Of a stretch of 64,000 bases of DNA, positions 44,336 to 54,859 are shown one piece after another. Position numbers and translations under genes: made by a program. Position 1 is the first letter of the stretch. Each line of letters opens with the position of its first letter. The stretch lies in assembly GCA_903632075.3 (NCBI GenBank), contig CAHIKZ030002637.1, positions 62,001-126,000 of the forward strand. Direction: 5' to 3'. Origin of the DNA: Acanthosepion pharaonis (lineage: Eukaryota > Mollusca > Cephalopoda > Sepiida > Sepiidae). The notes below the pieces were generated by a model. That model was not told the origin of the DNA. It saw only the letters and a program-made list of their open reading frames with translations, and searched no databases.

Positions 44336-44575
44336 GAGGGGCTACTGGGAGTGAAAGAGAATGAAAAGACTTTAGAAGGAACCAGAAACCCAATCCTAAG
44401 CAGAGAACAAGGGATAAAGTTCTATTCCTGTTCAAAAAGTCAGACAGGAGTCTGAACTGGATGATAGGCAAAACCTATCTACTCTTATTGAGGAGAAAAA
44501 AAACGGTAAATAAAATTCCAGAGTTCAGACGGAGACAATAGAAGTATAGAGCTGAAGTACACCATAAAAGGAACC
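44336..44575 (+). repeat. Interspersed repeat (family of 30.5 and 5.7 kb)
   Basis: GGCTACTGGGAGTGAAAGAG, GACTTTAGAAGGAACCAGAA and CTATTCCTGTTCAAAAAG are shared with 30,735-30,830 and the start of 5705. Confidence 0.6.
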
Positions 44576-44814
44576 TGTTTAGCACAATACCATGTCTCTA
44601 AATGCTGATTTTAAAAGCATGTATGTTCTCTCCACTTTGAAAATTGCTGCAACATAATCTTCTTAACTTCTGTCAATAACATATAGTAAAATTTGCAGTA
44701 ACCATTTAATAAATATCTTTTGTTTGTCAGCTTGTTTAATGGTTAACAGCTTAACAGTGTGTTAAATGACATTATTAATTGATCTTATTTTATGTGTTGA
44801 GTCTCTTCAGGATG

Positions 44815-45465
44815 TTGGTGATCACGGCTCTCCACAACTTTGTATCCTTTGTAGCTCTAAGTATTGTGTGTCCACTTCCTATCTATCCAAATCTGTTTAG
44901 TCATCCATCTTTACAAACTTATTTGGTAGGTGTCTTGATGTTTACCCCTTTCCACTCTTATCTTCAAAATGTCTTGTGAGTGTCAAATTTGCCAAGACCT
45001 CTTTCCTCATCGTGTGTCCTAGAAAGTTCAACTGTCTCTAATGATTCTAAGTATGAGTGTCCTTTTCATTTCCATTTTCCTTAAAACTTCTTTGTTGCTT
45101 ACATGCTCTGTCCATGGTATTCTCAACAATCTTCAATTAAGCCAAAATTCTTTGCCTAATCTTTCTTCTTCATCTGTGAAGAAATTGTCCAACATTTACA
45201 GCCATATAGGAGGATTGATTACACAGCAGGTCAGCACTTTTTTCTGTGTTTCTAATAAAATTTTCCTGTTTCTTAATACTTTCTTTAGCTTTTGGAAGGC
45301 ATCTTTCCCTATTCCAAATCACCTTTTGGATTTTTGTACCACATTTTCCATCGTCTGTTATAACACTTCCCAGATAGTTAAATTTCTGAATTTGCTTGAT
45401 TTTAATATTTCCAATTTGCAGCCTGCATCTTTGGTTGTCCTTCTTATGTCATGTTTTTTATGTAA
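44815..45465 (-). mobile_element. LINE RT C-terminal relic (WTEHVSN family), minus strand
   Basis: The reverse complement contains NTMDRACKQQRSFKENGNEK-like and ATMLDNFFTDEEERLGKEFW-like frames. Its 3' block (GTGGAGAGCCGTGATCACCA) sits near 44,835. Frameshifted throughout. Confidence 0.75.
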
Positions 45466-45504
45466 TCTGTGATATGATGGGCAAGATTTATTGAACAAAT
45501 ATTA

Positions 45505-45600
45505 AAACTTATGAGAGCATGGCTGAGGGGGTTAGAATATTCGCTTTCCAGCCATATGATCCAGGTTTAAATCTCAAAATGGTTGGGTTACGGTTATCAA
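45505..45600 (+). repeat. tRNA-derived SINE head fragment
   Basis: ATGGCTGAGGGGGTTAGAAT (box A) and AGGTTTAAATCTCAAAATGG (box B) are the head of the SINE family at 56.5 kb. Truncated by a (TA)n tract at 45,599-45,622. Confidence 0.6.
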
Positions 45601-45622
45601 TATATATATATATATATATATA

Positions 45623-46200
45623 CAACTAAACTACCCATGACCCGTTGGGTTACTGATAGTTCAGGTTATAAAATATTGAAGTTGATTTCAACATACCATT
45701 GAAATGAAAGTTAATTTTATTATGATTCAGATATTTCTATTTGTTTGTGTCATCACTGGTCTGGTTTAAAAGTTCACATTTTACTGATTGTTTACAGCAT
45801 TTAATAGGAACAGAACTTCCGTGATAAACTTTAACTTTAAATTAGATTAACTTAAAAAATATTTTTTCAATATGTCAAAAAATACTTTTAAATCATATTC
45901 ACTTGAAATTTTTTTTAAATATACCAAAAAATATTTTTTAAATATTTAAATATTGTTTGTTTAAAGAAAGCTGAAATATAAATAATTACTCTACAAACAA
46001 CTGGATGAAACAACAAACCAGGATCTCTTTGTGTCTGTCTTTAACTTAGAAATATTTTAATTAAAAAATTGTCTGTTTCAAGAAAGTTAAAATAAAAATA
46101 CTTACTGTATAAACAACTCATAAATCCTTATGTGCTGAACAGATGCACCACACAAGCATGAAATCACAGACTTTTAGTATTATATAGATAGTAGTTGAAC
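45623..46200. other. Intronic AT-rich DNA
   Basis: Short internal similarity between 45,960-45,990 and 46,070-46,110 (TGTTTCAAGAAAGTTAAAAT-like). Nothing else seen. Confidence 0.4.
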
Positions 46201-46204
46201 AAGG

Positions 46205-46440
46205 CTTGTACACTCAACACTTGGTTACAATGACTCCATCATCAATAGCATCCAAAACGTTTTATGTAACCAATTTCACTCACAAGGCTTCAAGTCAATC
46301 TGTAAAATGGTTTTCAGGCAATTCCCAAATTTCTGGAATCATCTTGCCAAGCTGATATTAGGAAGAAGTCATCTCCTTGACAAATTGATCATAGTGAGAT
46401 TCTGCTACATGCCCATGAGGAGTTAGTGCAAGTGTTATTC
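46205..46440 (-). mobile_element. tRNA-derived SINE, minus strand
   Basis: The reverse complement gives CTCACTATGATCAATTTGTC, ...GCCTGAAAACCATTTTACAG and CCTTGTGAGTGAAATTGG, in the order of the SINE at 56.55-56.64 kb. Confidence 0.65.
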
Positions 46441-47060
46441 ATAGGAAACCAAGAAAAAAGAACTAACTATTAATTCTAAGAATACAGAAAGCATGGTCGT
46501 CAGCAAAAGAGACAGGTCAAGACATGAGCTACATATTGGGGATGTTAATGTCAAGCAGGTACAGAAATTCAACTATCTGGGCAGTGTCATAATAGATGAC
46601 AGAAAATGTAGTACAGAAATCTACAGGCATATAGGAATAGTAAAAGATGTCTAAAACTAAGCAATGTATTAAGACAAAGGAAAATAACAGAAACAGACGA
46701 AAAACAAAAAAGTACTGAAATTCTATGTAACACTTAATCTTCTGTATAGCAGTTAATGCTAGACAATTTCCTCACAGGTGAAGAAAAATGAAGCAACAGA
46801 TGTGGCTTTACCAGCAAATGCTAAGAATACCATGGACTGAGCATATGAATAATTAGGGAGTTTTAAAGAAAATAGGATCTATAAAGAAACTTACATTTAC
46901 AATCAGAAAGAGACAGTTGAAATTTCTGGAGCACATAATGAGGAAAGAGGACTTGGAGAATCAAACTCTCACAGAACATATTGAATGCAAGAGAAGCAAG
47001 GAGAAATATTGAGTAATCTACTTAACAAATTTGTGTCAATAGATAGCAGAACAGTGACAA
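46425..47060 (+). mobile_element. LINE RT relic (WTEHVSN family)
   Basis: ESMVVSKRDRSRHELHIGDV, NVKQVQKFNYLGSVIIDDRK and CSTEIYRHIGIVKDV are clear in one frame; PWTEHMNN-like and TIRKRQLKFLEHIMRKEDLE follow in others. 5'-truncated, frameshifted. Confidence 0.85.
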
Positions 47061-47531
47061 ATGGTAATATTAGATGTTTTGATATAAGCAAACATTTCAG
47101 TATTCATTGACAAAGCAGCTTGTAATCCTGTACCTTGAGTGACTCTTGAGCCTTGTACAGAGTGAACATTATTGTAAAAAAATTACTGTAGAAGACTCAG
47201 AAATTAGTGCATTTTCAATATATTTTTGCCTTAATAAATTTTGTTTTAAAACAATTGAGATAAAAACAAAAGTAGCAGAAAGCTGAATGAGGTAGATTGT
47301 GCATTGAGATACAGCAGGTGCCAAGATTTTAAAGTTAAGTGTCCCTGTATCTTTAGCATTTCCCTACTGTAGAATAATAACTAACATTTGATGTATTTCA
47401 TTCTCTCTGCCTCTGTGTATATGATTCCTGTGATAAAAGCATTATTTAGTCGTTTAGAGTTTTATTATATTTTGTCCTTCATTTACCTACCATTTGCATC
47501 AAGTTTCTTCAAGATGCTGGAGATCATGGCT

Positions 47532-47555
47532 AATAATAATAATAATAATAATAAT
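47532..47555. repeat. (TAA)n microsatellite just inside the intron
   Basis: About eight AAT units lie 12 bases from the 5' splice site of the FASTK-type exon. Confidence 0.9.
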
Positions 47556-47567
47556 CAATATACTTAC

Positions 47568-47685
47568 CAACAAAACTTCATAGCCCACTGCTGAAAGCTG
47601 ACGGAGTTTGGTACGATAAATCCCTAGTAACCAGCGATTTTGATTCAGAGCACACTGGTTACGTCCACATACTTCGATAGCAATT
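47568..47685 (-). CDS. FASTK/FASTKD-family protein, penultimate exon (first half of RAP domain)
   Basis: The minus-strand exon is bounded by an acceptor (CTTTAATTGCTAG) and a consensus donor (TTG|GTAAGTAT). It carries one leading base and 39 codons: IAIEVCGRNQCALNQNRWLL then GIYRTKLRQLSAVGYEVLL. This fits the RAP domain signature (aIEvdg...f..n..llG...lKrrqL..lGYeVv), the C-terminal module of FASTK-family proteins, which are nuclear-encoded and mostly act on RNA in mitochondria. The next exon (31,526-31,645) continues in phase and finishes the domain. The FAST_1 and FAST_2 domains must lie further 5', at higher coordinates or outside the window; I could not find those exons with confidence. 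A partial gene with no sign of decay. Confidence 0.75.
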
Positions 47686-47689
47686 CTAG

Positions 47690-48240
47690 CAATTAAAGAA
47701 TAAAAGGGTTGAAAGAAATGAAACAATAAACAGAAAATATATTTTTAGGATAATATAAAAACAAAAAAAACTCAGTCAGGTTTACCAGATGTTAATGTCT
47801 TGATAATTTTTGACAGTCATGTATATATATATGAGCCTCACAGAAATAGGCTTCATAGCAACCTTTCAAGCACATTGGTAGTTCACTGGAATGCATCTGA
47901 CCACAATTTCAACTTAATAAATCAAGAGAGAAAAGGATTTGCTAAGAAGAAAATGCACTAATCTCATAATTCTCAACAATAGACCAAAAAACAGGATCAT
48001 ACCTAACATCACCGATCATCGTAAAAACAATAGTGGCGCAATGCAGTATACAAGCTAACAGAAAAAAAAGCAGAGATCTACTTGGAGTGGGATGATTTAA
48101 AATTTAACACCAATGGCTCTAATATATAGTAAAAAAACAAACTATCTGTTATTGGTCATCAAATCTGGTGAATCCAAATTTGAACCTTTTGGTAGTGTGT
48201 CATGCGAGACAATTTTTCTTACCAGAATCTATTTTACACA
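47690..48240. other. No supported exon
   Basis: Upstream flank of the FASTK-type exon. A short (TA)n lies at 47,822-47,831. No further exon recognised. Confidence 0.4.
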
Positions 48241-48244
48241 TTTA

Positions 48245-48812
48245 TAAATTTACCATTTGTACTTGCTTTGAATACTACTGCCACATCTAGTCTGGTGCTC
48301 TTGCTATATATTTAGAGATTCCTGATAAAATCTGAAGAAGAATCTGTTATGTTATTGGTCATAACCTGGTATCTCAGTTTAAGTCATTTTCCCACTGGCA
48401 TAATGTAGCTTACCTGTGTACCTTTTCTACAAATAAATTCATGATAATTGTTCTGATGACATTTCCTCTATGGTACCTAGAATTTTAATGCAATACTAGA
48501 TTGGCAGCTAGGTCTCATCATTTTACAGTTGAAATAACTAGATGTAACCTAAATTATATGCTAACAGTTTTTTTCTCTCACGCTTCTCACTTGTAGAACT
48601 TTCTTCTGGATTCTTGTTTTCCAGTCAACTTTGATCTTCAAAAATTATTTAAATGCAACATCAATCGTTATCTTCTCCCTTCTTAATTCTTGTTCTTTTA
48701 TTGTTCTCTCTCCTTAATAGTGTTTTTTTCTTATATTCTCTAACACTCAATAAGCCTTTGTCTTTGTGGTTTTATTGCTGTGCTTGTGATGAAATGATTA
48801 AAAAAATAAAAG
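48245..48812 (+). mobile_element. LINE RT C-terminal end (CR1/jockey-like), well preserved order
   Basis: Frames give RICYVIGHNLVSQFKSFSHW, NTRLAARSHHFTVEIT, and SFFSRTSHL-like then LLDSCFPVNFDLQKLFKCNI and NRYLLPS with a stop. It corresponds to the RxATRSHxFTVxIPRCxxxLYxxSFFPRTxxLWNSLP series. It ends GTGATGAAATGATT followed by an A-tail near 48,800. Confidence 0.85.
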
Positions 48813-48930
48813 TGGGGAGAACCTGGAGAAAGGTTGAAAAATAAAAGCAAATACACTGTAGTTACTGAAAATAAATATCTCATTTTAAGGTGTTTTTCAA
48901 GAAATGCAGGATAGCCCCATAGCCCCAAAC

Positions 48931-48939
<9 letters not shown>

Positions 48940-49024
<85 letters not shown>
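48940..49024. repeat. Compound (TA)n(TG)n microsatellite
   Basis: About 26 TA units followed by about 15 TG units. Confidence 0.95.
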
Positions 49025-49025
<1 letters not shown>

Positions 49026-49029
49026 ATGT

Positions 49030-49664
49030 GTGGAGAGAATACTTCCATTTGGACAAAAGTCTTGACTTTTAGTAAATCGGTGCCTATTAAGAAATGGAAT
49101 TATCTTTCAGGTTACATCTGACTACCATCCCAAGTTTATGACCGATTGGGGTGCAAGTGTGTGGGAGTGAGAAAGTGAGATGGAGTGTGGAGTTGACTGT
49201 TCAAGGAAACATTAAAAAACAAATTTAAAATCTTTTCTTCAACTCAGATATTTGAAATCTAAGATATGCATGGAGAATTCCTTTTACTAAGACATACCAT
49301 TCAAAACCAAATTGACCATTTCGACAGATTTACGTCCACATCTAATCAAGTCATTAAAAAGAAAGCGTTTCTAATTACCACGACAACCAAGAGTTTCGTG
49401 ATTCTACAATCATCAGGAAGAGAGAGATTTCTCCACCTGATGATTTTAAAAGTATATATTAATATATACAAATATATTAAAACAAAGGGGGAGGAAGAAC
49501 AAGGATAAAAATAAATTATTACTCACCATAAAGTGGTGGTGAATATGCTAATCTAGATGCCATAGACTACCAATACTTGTACCTACCTTATCTACGTAAT
49601 ACTGTAATATTAAATGTAAATAAGGAAAGTTTATATGAAAAATTGAGACTAATGCTAATCTAGA
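49030..49664. other. No supported gene
   Basis: A frame at 49,266-49,508 is unrecognised. Confidence 0.4.
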
Positions 49665-49730
49665 AGCGATAAACTTGTACTTGTTGCTGAGTTGTTAGAA
49701 TATTTACTTTCCAACCATGTTACCGGGTTC
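49665..49730 (+). repeat. SINE, left part (split by hAT MITE)
   Basis: CTGAGTTGTTAGAATATTTA and ACCATGTTACCGGGTTC form the head up to box B. The remainder continues at 50,182. Confidence 0.75.
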
Positions 49731-50181
49731 CAGATGTTCCCAAATGGTGTGGCACACCTCAAATGTGTGGTGGAAGAGGATAGCAGGTGAGGCAGAATGA
49801 TTGAAACAGAATCAAAGATTTAGAAACAGTTTTAAAAAATTCATAAGCCAAAAATAAATGATTTCAAAATTTAAAATATTATGAATTATTTGTAATCACA
49901 TGCATGAGTCCCAGCATAAATAGTTATAAATAATTATTGACCGATTTTATCATTGTGATATTTTTGCATTATATCAAGTATTAAGTATATAGTAACTCAG
50001 CTCCACAAATTGGAAGAGAGAGTTATCAATGATAATGTTCTGACTTTGAATCAGCAGTTATCTCCCTTTAATCCTTTGTTTTTTATTTTTAAATGTACTT
50101 TTTATCATATAAAATTAGGTGAGGTTCAAGCAAATTTTTGTTCTGGAAATCGTCCCAGAGAAAAAAGTTTGAGAACCATTG
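49731..50181. mobile_element. hAT-type MITE inserted into a SINE
   Basis: The left end CAGATGTTCCCAAATGGTGT and the reverse complement of the right end, CAATGGTTCTCAAACTTTTT, are imperfect terminal inverted repeats of the CAG...GTTC(T/C)CAAA type. The flanking 8-mers CCGGGTTC (49,723-49,730) and TCAGGTTC (50,182-50,189) match at 6 of 8 positions and lie within the SINE box B, fitting the 8-bp target duplication usual for hAT. The 451-bp interior is non-coding. Confidence 0.75.
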
Positions 50182-50545
50182 TCAGGTTCAAATCTCACCA
50201 TGATTGATTTGTTGCGATCTCATGTAGCCCATTTTGAAAATGCCTGAAAACTACACCACATGTTGAACCAAGCCTTGTGCATGAAACTGACAGAAGTATT
50301 TGGGAGCCGTTGATGTTTGTGCTAGCACTAAGTCACAAGTCGTCATGACCGAGGGTTTGGGCATACTGGCCATGTTCAGTGTATTGATCATGCTCGATAA
50401 TGTGCACTAATCCAGAAACTGTAACTAAGGTCCACTCAACATAGTTAAAGCTCTGTGGGTATTGAACAAGCACAAATGTGTCTGAGAAGGTGTCTGTAAT
50501 AGGGACTGGCTATCTGCCTGAGCAGACAGGCATACTCAGATACAT
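50182..50545 (+). repeat. SINE, right part (split by hAT MITE)
   Basis: Resumes with AAATCTCACCATGATTGATT and runs through AGCCTTGTGCATGAAACTGA, GTCACAAGTCGTCATGACCG and AGAAACTGTAACTAAGGTC, parallel to 56,560-56,890. Confidence 0.8.
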
Positions 50546-50562
50546 TGGTGAAGAAGATTTTT

Positions 50563-50674
50563 CTCCTGTTGGTCAAAAAATTAATCAACAGCAGATATTT
50601 TTGAGATTTTGGGCATTAACTGGCTATAGTTAGAAACCTATAATTAATATCAGAGTTTTATCAAACTTTTCATA
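50563..50674 (+). repeat. Host repeat of hAT, left flank
   Basis: GTTGGTCAAAAAATTAATCA through AACCTATAATTAATATCAGA matches 33,420-33,491. It ends in TCATA at the hAT junction. Confidence 0.8.
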
Positions 50675-50867
50675 CAGGGCTCTACGAACAAATTTACCTT
50701 TAGTTGACCTTTGACATCTAAATATTTTCGTTTACTAGCCAAATCCATGTAATGTTATTTCACTCTAATGTTATGAATAAAACAATTCCAGGTGAAGTTT
50801 TGTTTTATTTTCTAATTCTCTAAGACAATACAAAATTTATGGGAGGAAATTTAGAAATTTCAAGAAC

Positions 50868-51370
50868 AATTACATTCAGTTCTGTTACCAGGCAAATTTC
50901 AGTCAACTGACAAATACATATTTGAAGATCTCATCAGTTTCAATATTAGTTACTAAACTTGAAACAACAACCTCAAAAAGACATTACATTCACTTCAATT
51001 GTTACCTGGCAAACTTTGAAAGGTGTCATTTAGAAATAATCAGTAAACTTACTGACAAAATTTAAATGCAAATTTAAAGTCAAGATCTTATCAGATTCAA
51101 TATTACTAAACAACCTCAAACAAAAAGATCATAACAACAACCTCGAACAAAAAGATCATACATACATTATATTGAGTCTAGAAACTGTAGAACTGTTTAC
51201 AGTTACCTGTCAAATATCACTCAGGATAATCCAGTCAACTGACAAATGCATGTTTGAGGGTCGCATCAGTTTCAATATTATTAAACTTGAAACAACAACA
51301 ACAACCTCATAAAAACATTACATTCACTTCAACTGTTACCTGGCAAAGGTGTCATTTAGAAATATTCAGT
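50868..51370. repeat. Irregular subterminal repeats within the hAT element
   Basis: GTTACCTGGCAAA-like cores recur near 50,885, 51,001, 51,205 and 51,340, with GTCAACTGACAAATGCAT and CAGTTTCAATATTA between. Subterminal repeats of this kind are often transposase-binding sites; that role here is inferred. Confidence 0.6.
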
Positions 51371-51728
51371 CATGATTTGCAGTTATTGTAACACTCCTTA
51401 ACAACAGGTTTTTACCTTATTTTCAATTTCCCTATCAGGTTGGTAAATGTCACTCAGAAGTATTAACTATATTAACTATAGTAATGCTGATCTAAGATCT
51501 TAAAGTGGGACTGGAAAGGGAAATGTCCAGATGGTCTGGCAAACACATACTGTGTCTTTGTGTTACTGACATTGAATTGATTTCTATCTGTTTCAAACTG
51601 AAATTTTATCTTTTAAAATTTATAACTCCATTTGCCCAATATTGAATTGCATTTACCTTTTTATTCCAATTTCCACTCCCACTTTAACACTTGCTCAATT
51701 TGAATTGTCAAATCAATAGCTTGTGACT

Positions 51729-54008
51729 CTAAATCTTTTTGTTTTCAAACAGTACTGCTTTGTCCTTACACTTTCGATCAACAGACACAATGTTAGCTGG
51801 CCAGTCACACTGTCCTGGCCCCACAGCAATCCTTCTCCTGCTGTTTGCCATCCACTTGTCAATGGATTTCTCTGGGTTGAATTCAGCCAGATCTGGACCT
51901 TCAGAAGAAAGCAAGATTAAGTCTGACAGTCTCTGTACAGACAAGCTGCTCCGTATGTCGCTCTTTATTCTCTTCTGTGCAGAAAAGGCTCTCTCACACT
52001 CTGTGGAGCTGATTGGAAGAGTGAGCATTATTCTCACAAGATGTCAGAAGTCAGTCTTGTATGGGTCCTTGGTCAGTAGGATTTGCCACAGATCAGAATA
52101 AGACTTGTCCCTGAAAGTATTTGCAACAAAAAATTTCATGTGTCTCCATTCCGTCTGAACAACTTCCATATTGCATCCTGCAGCCACAAGAGGTTTTCCA
52201 AACCAGTCACAAATAATATCTATTTCATGATTTCCAAAATGGACAAGTCCCCTTTTGCATTCTGGCCATGTGTCATGATTGAACACCTTAATGAAACTTT
52301 TCACCACACCTTGAGCATCTACACTTGTTCCCAACAGATTTTGAAACCTTGACTCTAGTTCTTTGATTGTAATGTCAACTGTAGACTCAACATGCTTCTT
52401 TAGTTTTTCTTTGGCCTCATAAACAGGACTCTCAGTCATTTCAACTCCTTGAAATTTGGGATTACCCTGCAAATTTTCAGACTGTTGTTCTTCAATACAC
52501 AGGATAAACTTTTCGTACATTCCCCCAGGAATGTATTCCTCCTTCATACTTGAAACAGTTTCCATACCATCCTTAATTGATGCAACTGCTACAGGAAGAA
52601 TCAGATTGTCTGTAGTTTTAGACTGAGCAAAGCTAGCTCGCCAAATAGATCGGATACGAAATGGCAAAATGTAGTGAATACAAGATCCTTCAATTACTTG
52701 TTTATTTTCTTTGCTCTACCAGCAATGTCTGCATTTGATGATGTTGCTGCAAGATTTTCCATATGAGTGTATTGACCATGATCCTCAGCCAAATGACCAT
52801 CTTTCTTTCCTTGGAGAAAGACTCTCATTGCCCTGTCTACATGGGGAATCCATCTGGTACTCTTCTCTGGCGCTGGTGAGTAGATTCTTGCTACAAGTTC
52901 TTCTCCAATGATCTTGAGTTCTCTCTTGCTCTTTGGACTGAAGTGGTAAGTCTTCCAAATCAACTGTAGACAGTCATTGACAGACTGCATAATAGGAGTC
53001 TGTTTTTGTAGTTTCAATAGGGCTAATTCAAGCCTATGTGCCCTACAGTGAAAGTCTATGAGATGGGGAACTTCCTGCCTTAACAGTGACACAACACCAT
53101 TCCTCTGTCTTGTATTCACATTTGCCCCATCTGCACTAAACCCAACAATTCTCGATGACATTTCATCATCACTGATCCCCACTTTTGAAAGAGCAGATTT
53201 AGTAGCAGAGATAATGGCCATGTTCAATGACAATAACTTCAACAAGTTTATTTTCTGCCTTGCCATTCAACACTGTTCTCACATAAACTGCTTCATTTTC
53301 TGACACAGAGCTGTCAGTGGCACCATCAATCATAACTGACACATAATGAGAGTCACTGATAGATTCCAATGTCTCATCTTTGATCGTGCTCGCAATAGTA
53401 GACATCATTTCACCACACCTAACATTGTTACTGTATGCAGGTGTCACAGGTAGCCCATTTTTGTACTGAAGTAAGAGTAGGGGCTTGAGTTTTTTAAAGG
53501 CCATTTCTTCCTTCCCTATCCAATAAACTGTGTTAAATTTAACTTTCAAATCCGTCAAATCCTTTTCGTTTGATTTGATTTCTGCATCAAGAAATTTCTT
53601 GGCAATGTGAGATTTTTCAATTGAGTGTTTGCTTGTTTTATTAATGATAAAGTTGTGGCACTTGCCGTCTCTAAGACTTTTACTATGGGCAAGGACGTTT
53701 TCACGTTTAAATTTAGTACTACCATCTACAAAATCAATTTTTCCAGCCAAAGTTGAACCAGTCCTATGACAAAAATCACAATACATCGCGTTTTTTTCTC
53801 TATCGTAACGAAGCCAGGTGAAAGTTGACAACCAAACTTGTCGGAATTCTTGTACAATGGACAGCTTACTTTTATTTTGTGTGTCATCATTACTTTGTTT
53901 ATCATTCGGGGCATTCTTTTGAGTCTCAGTTTCATTCAGCATTTCTACTTTGTTCGATTTTGCAAAGAAAGACGATATCGGCTTTAGTATTGTTTTCTTC
54001 ATTGCCAT
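51729..54008 (-). pseudogene. hAT transposase (ZNF862/KIAA-like group), nearly intact
   Basis: Starts at ATG 54,008 and would encode about 755 residues, normal for the family. In order: a short Lys/Asn-rich N-terminus; a TTF/BED-like zinc finger (AMYCDFCHRTG, with later H and C near KCHN); the first acidic motif VSVMIDGATDSS; the second GFSADGANVNTR; HCRAHRLELALL; and a C-terminal hATC dimerisation region with SSTECERAFSAQKRIKSD. Four lesions break it: a frameshift near 53,205-53,225, an in-frame TAA near 52,692-52,694, a frameshift near 52,613-52,620, and an in-frame TGA near 52,045-52,047 followed in the same frame by HLVRIMLTLPISS. So few lesions imply recent activity. Confidence 0.9.
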
Positions 54009-54333
54009 GTTTCTTTAAATCTTTGCACATGCTCAGAAAGACAAATGAAACATGAAACTGCGAATAAAATGTGTGCTGTCGTCATCAAAATGCCAATTAA
54101 TATCTTGTATATTGTTTTATTAAACCTTTTATTGTTTAAGTAATTTGACTTTGCTCGTTTTATTAAAAAAAAAAAAGAAGTTTAACAGACATTTTTCACT
54201 CAGTAATGAGCTTTGGAAGATTGTCGGTGAAAAAAAACACGGTCGCCAAAAGATAAGCGTTTTATTATTTCTAGTCGCCACTTGGAAAAATCACTCGCAA
54301 ATGCGACTGTCTCACTTGCAACGTAGAGCTCTG

Positions 54334-54540
54334 TCATATCAATTTTTTTTAGAAATTTATATGGGGGTGGGCTGAAATATTTATAGGAAGACTATGAAGG
54401 AGTGATGCTAGAGCTGTGAAATCTGGCATGTGTTAATTTCAACTCTTCTTAATAACTGCATTCTTTCTTTTCAGCTGAACTGACATTTGACTGTTCAAAG
54501 AAAACTGTTCATCCTCTTGGTAAAAAAAAAGTCATCATTA
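54334..54540 (+). repeat. Host repeat of hAT, right flank
   Basis: Resumes TCATATCAATTTTTTTTAGA and matches 33,487-33,700 (GACTATGAAGGAGTGATGCT, GACTGTTCAAAGAAAACTGT). Confidence 0.85.
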
Positions 54541-54544
54541 CTGT

Positions 54545-54857
54545 TATACTGGTTCCAAGCCAAGGGTTTTTCATGTTGGAGAACAGATGATAGTCAGTTG
54601 GGGCCAAATCAGGAGAATAAGGAGGGTGATGAACCAGTTGAGCATTGTCCTGATGAAACCAGACCTTTTGTCAGTTTTCTTGGGTTATGGTCATGATAGC
54701 CTTTTGCAACTGCCTCATCAGGTTGGAATAGTATTCTCCATTGATGGCATGGCCCTTTTATGGATAGTCAATAAACACAATGCCTTTGCATTTCAAAAAA
54801 ACTAACACCATCACCTTCCCTGTAGATGAAACGGACTTTACTTTCTTTGGAGCAGGT
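54545..54857 (-). pseudogene. mariner transposase relic (Tc1/mariner, minus strand)
   Basis: The minus frame reads VSSTGKVMVLVFLKCKGIVF, IDYP then stop then KGHAINGEYYSNLMRQLQKA, KVWFHQDNAQLV and HHPPYSPDLAPTDYHLFSNM. The middle Asp (HQDNA) and final Asp (DLAPTDYHLF) of a DD34D-type catalytic triad are recognisable. About 20 residues between HQDNA and HPPYSPDLAP are deleted and stops are present. The N-terminal half and inverted repeats were not found. Confidence 0.85.
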
Positions 54858-54859
54858 GA

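Larger units (their letters stand above)
31646..47567 (-). other. 15.9-kb intron of the FASTK-type gene
   Basis: The 5' splice site is TTG|GTAAGTAT (47,568/47,567) and the 3' site is TTGCAG|TTCATG (31,646/31,645); both fit consensus and phase 0 on both sides. The intron is filled with LINE, SINE and simple repeats on both strands, with no sign of an intervening exon needed to complete the domain. Confidence 0.65.
50675..54333 (-). mobile_element. Complete hAT transposon with TIRs and 5-bp TSD
   Basis: Ends are CAGGGCTCTACG (50,675-50,686) and CGTAGAGCTCTG (54,322-54,333), 11 of 12 complementary. TCATA directly flanks both sides (50,670-50,674 and 54,334-54,338). The outer flanks join to match the uninterrupted repeat at 33.4-33.7 kb, which has a single TCATA. 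The element is 3659 bp and carries one transposase gene on the minus strand. A 5-bp rather than 8-bp duplication fits only some hAT lineages. Repeats of GTTACCTGGCAAA and TCAACTGACAAAT occupy the stretch between the gene and the left end. Confidence 0.9.

Noticed and set aside
51739..52352. Plus-strand frames of 89-120 residues
   Set aside because: Antisense to the hAT transposase, whose minus-strand frames carry the recognisable motifs.
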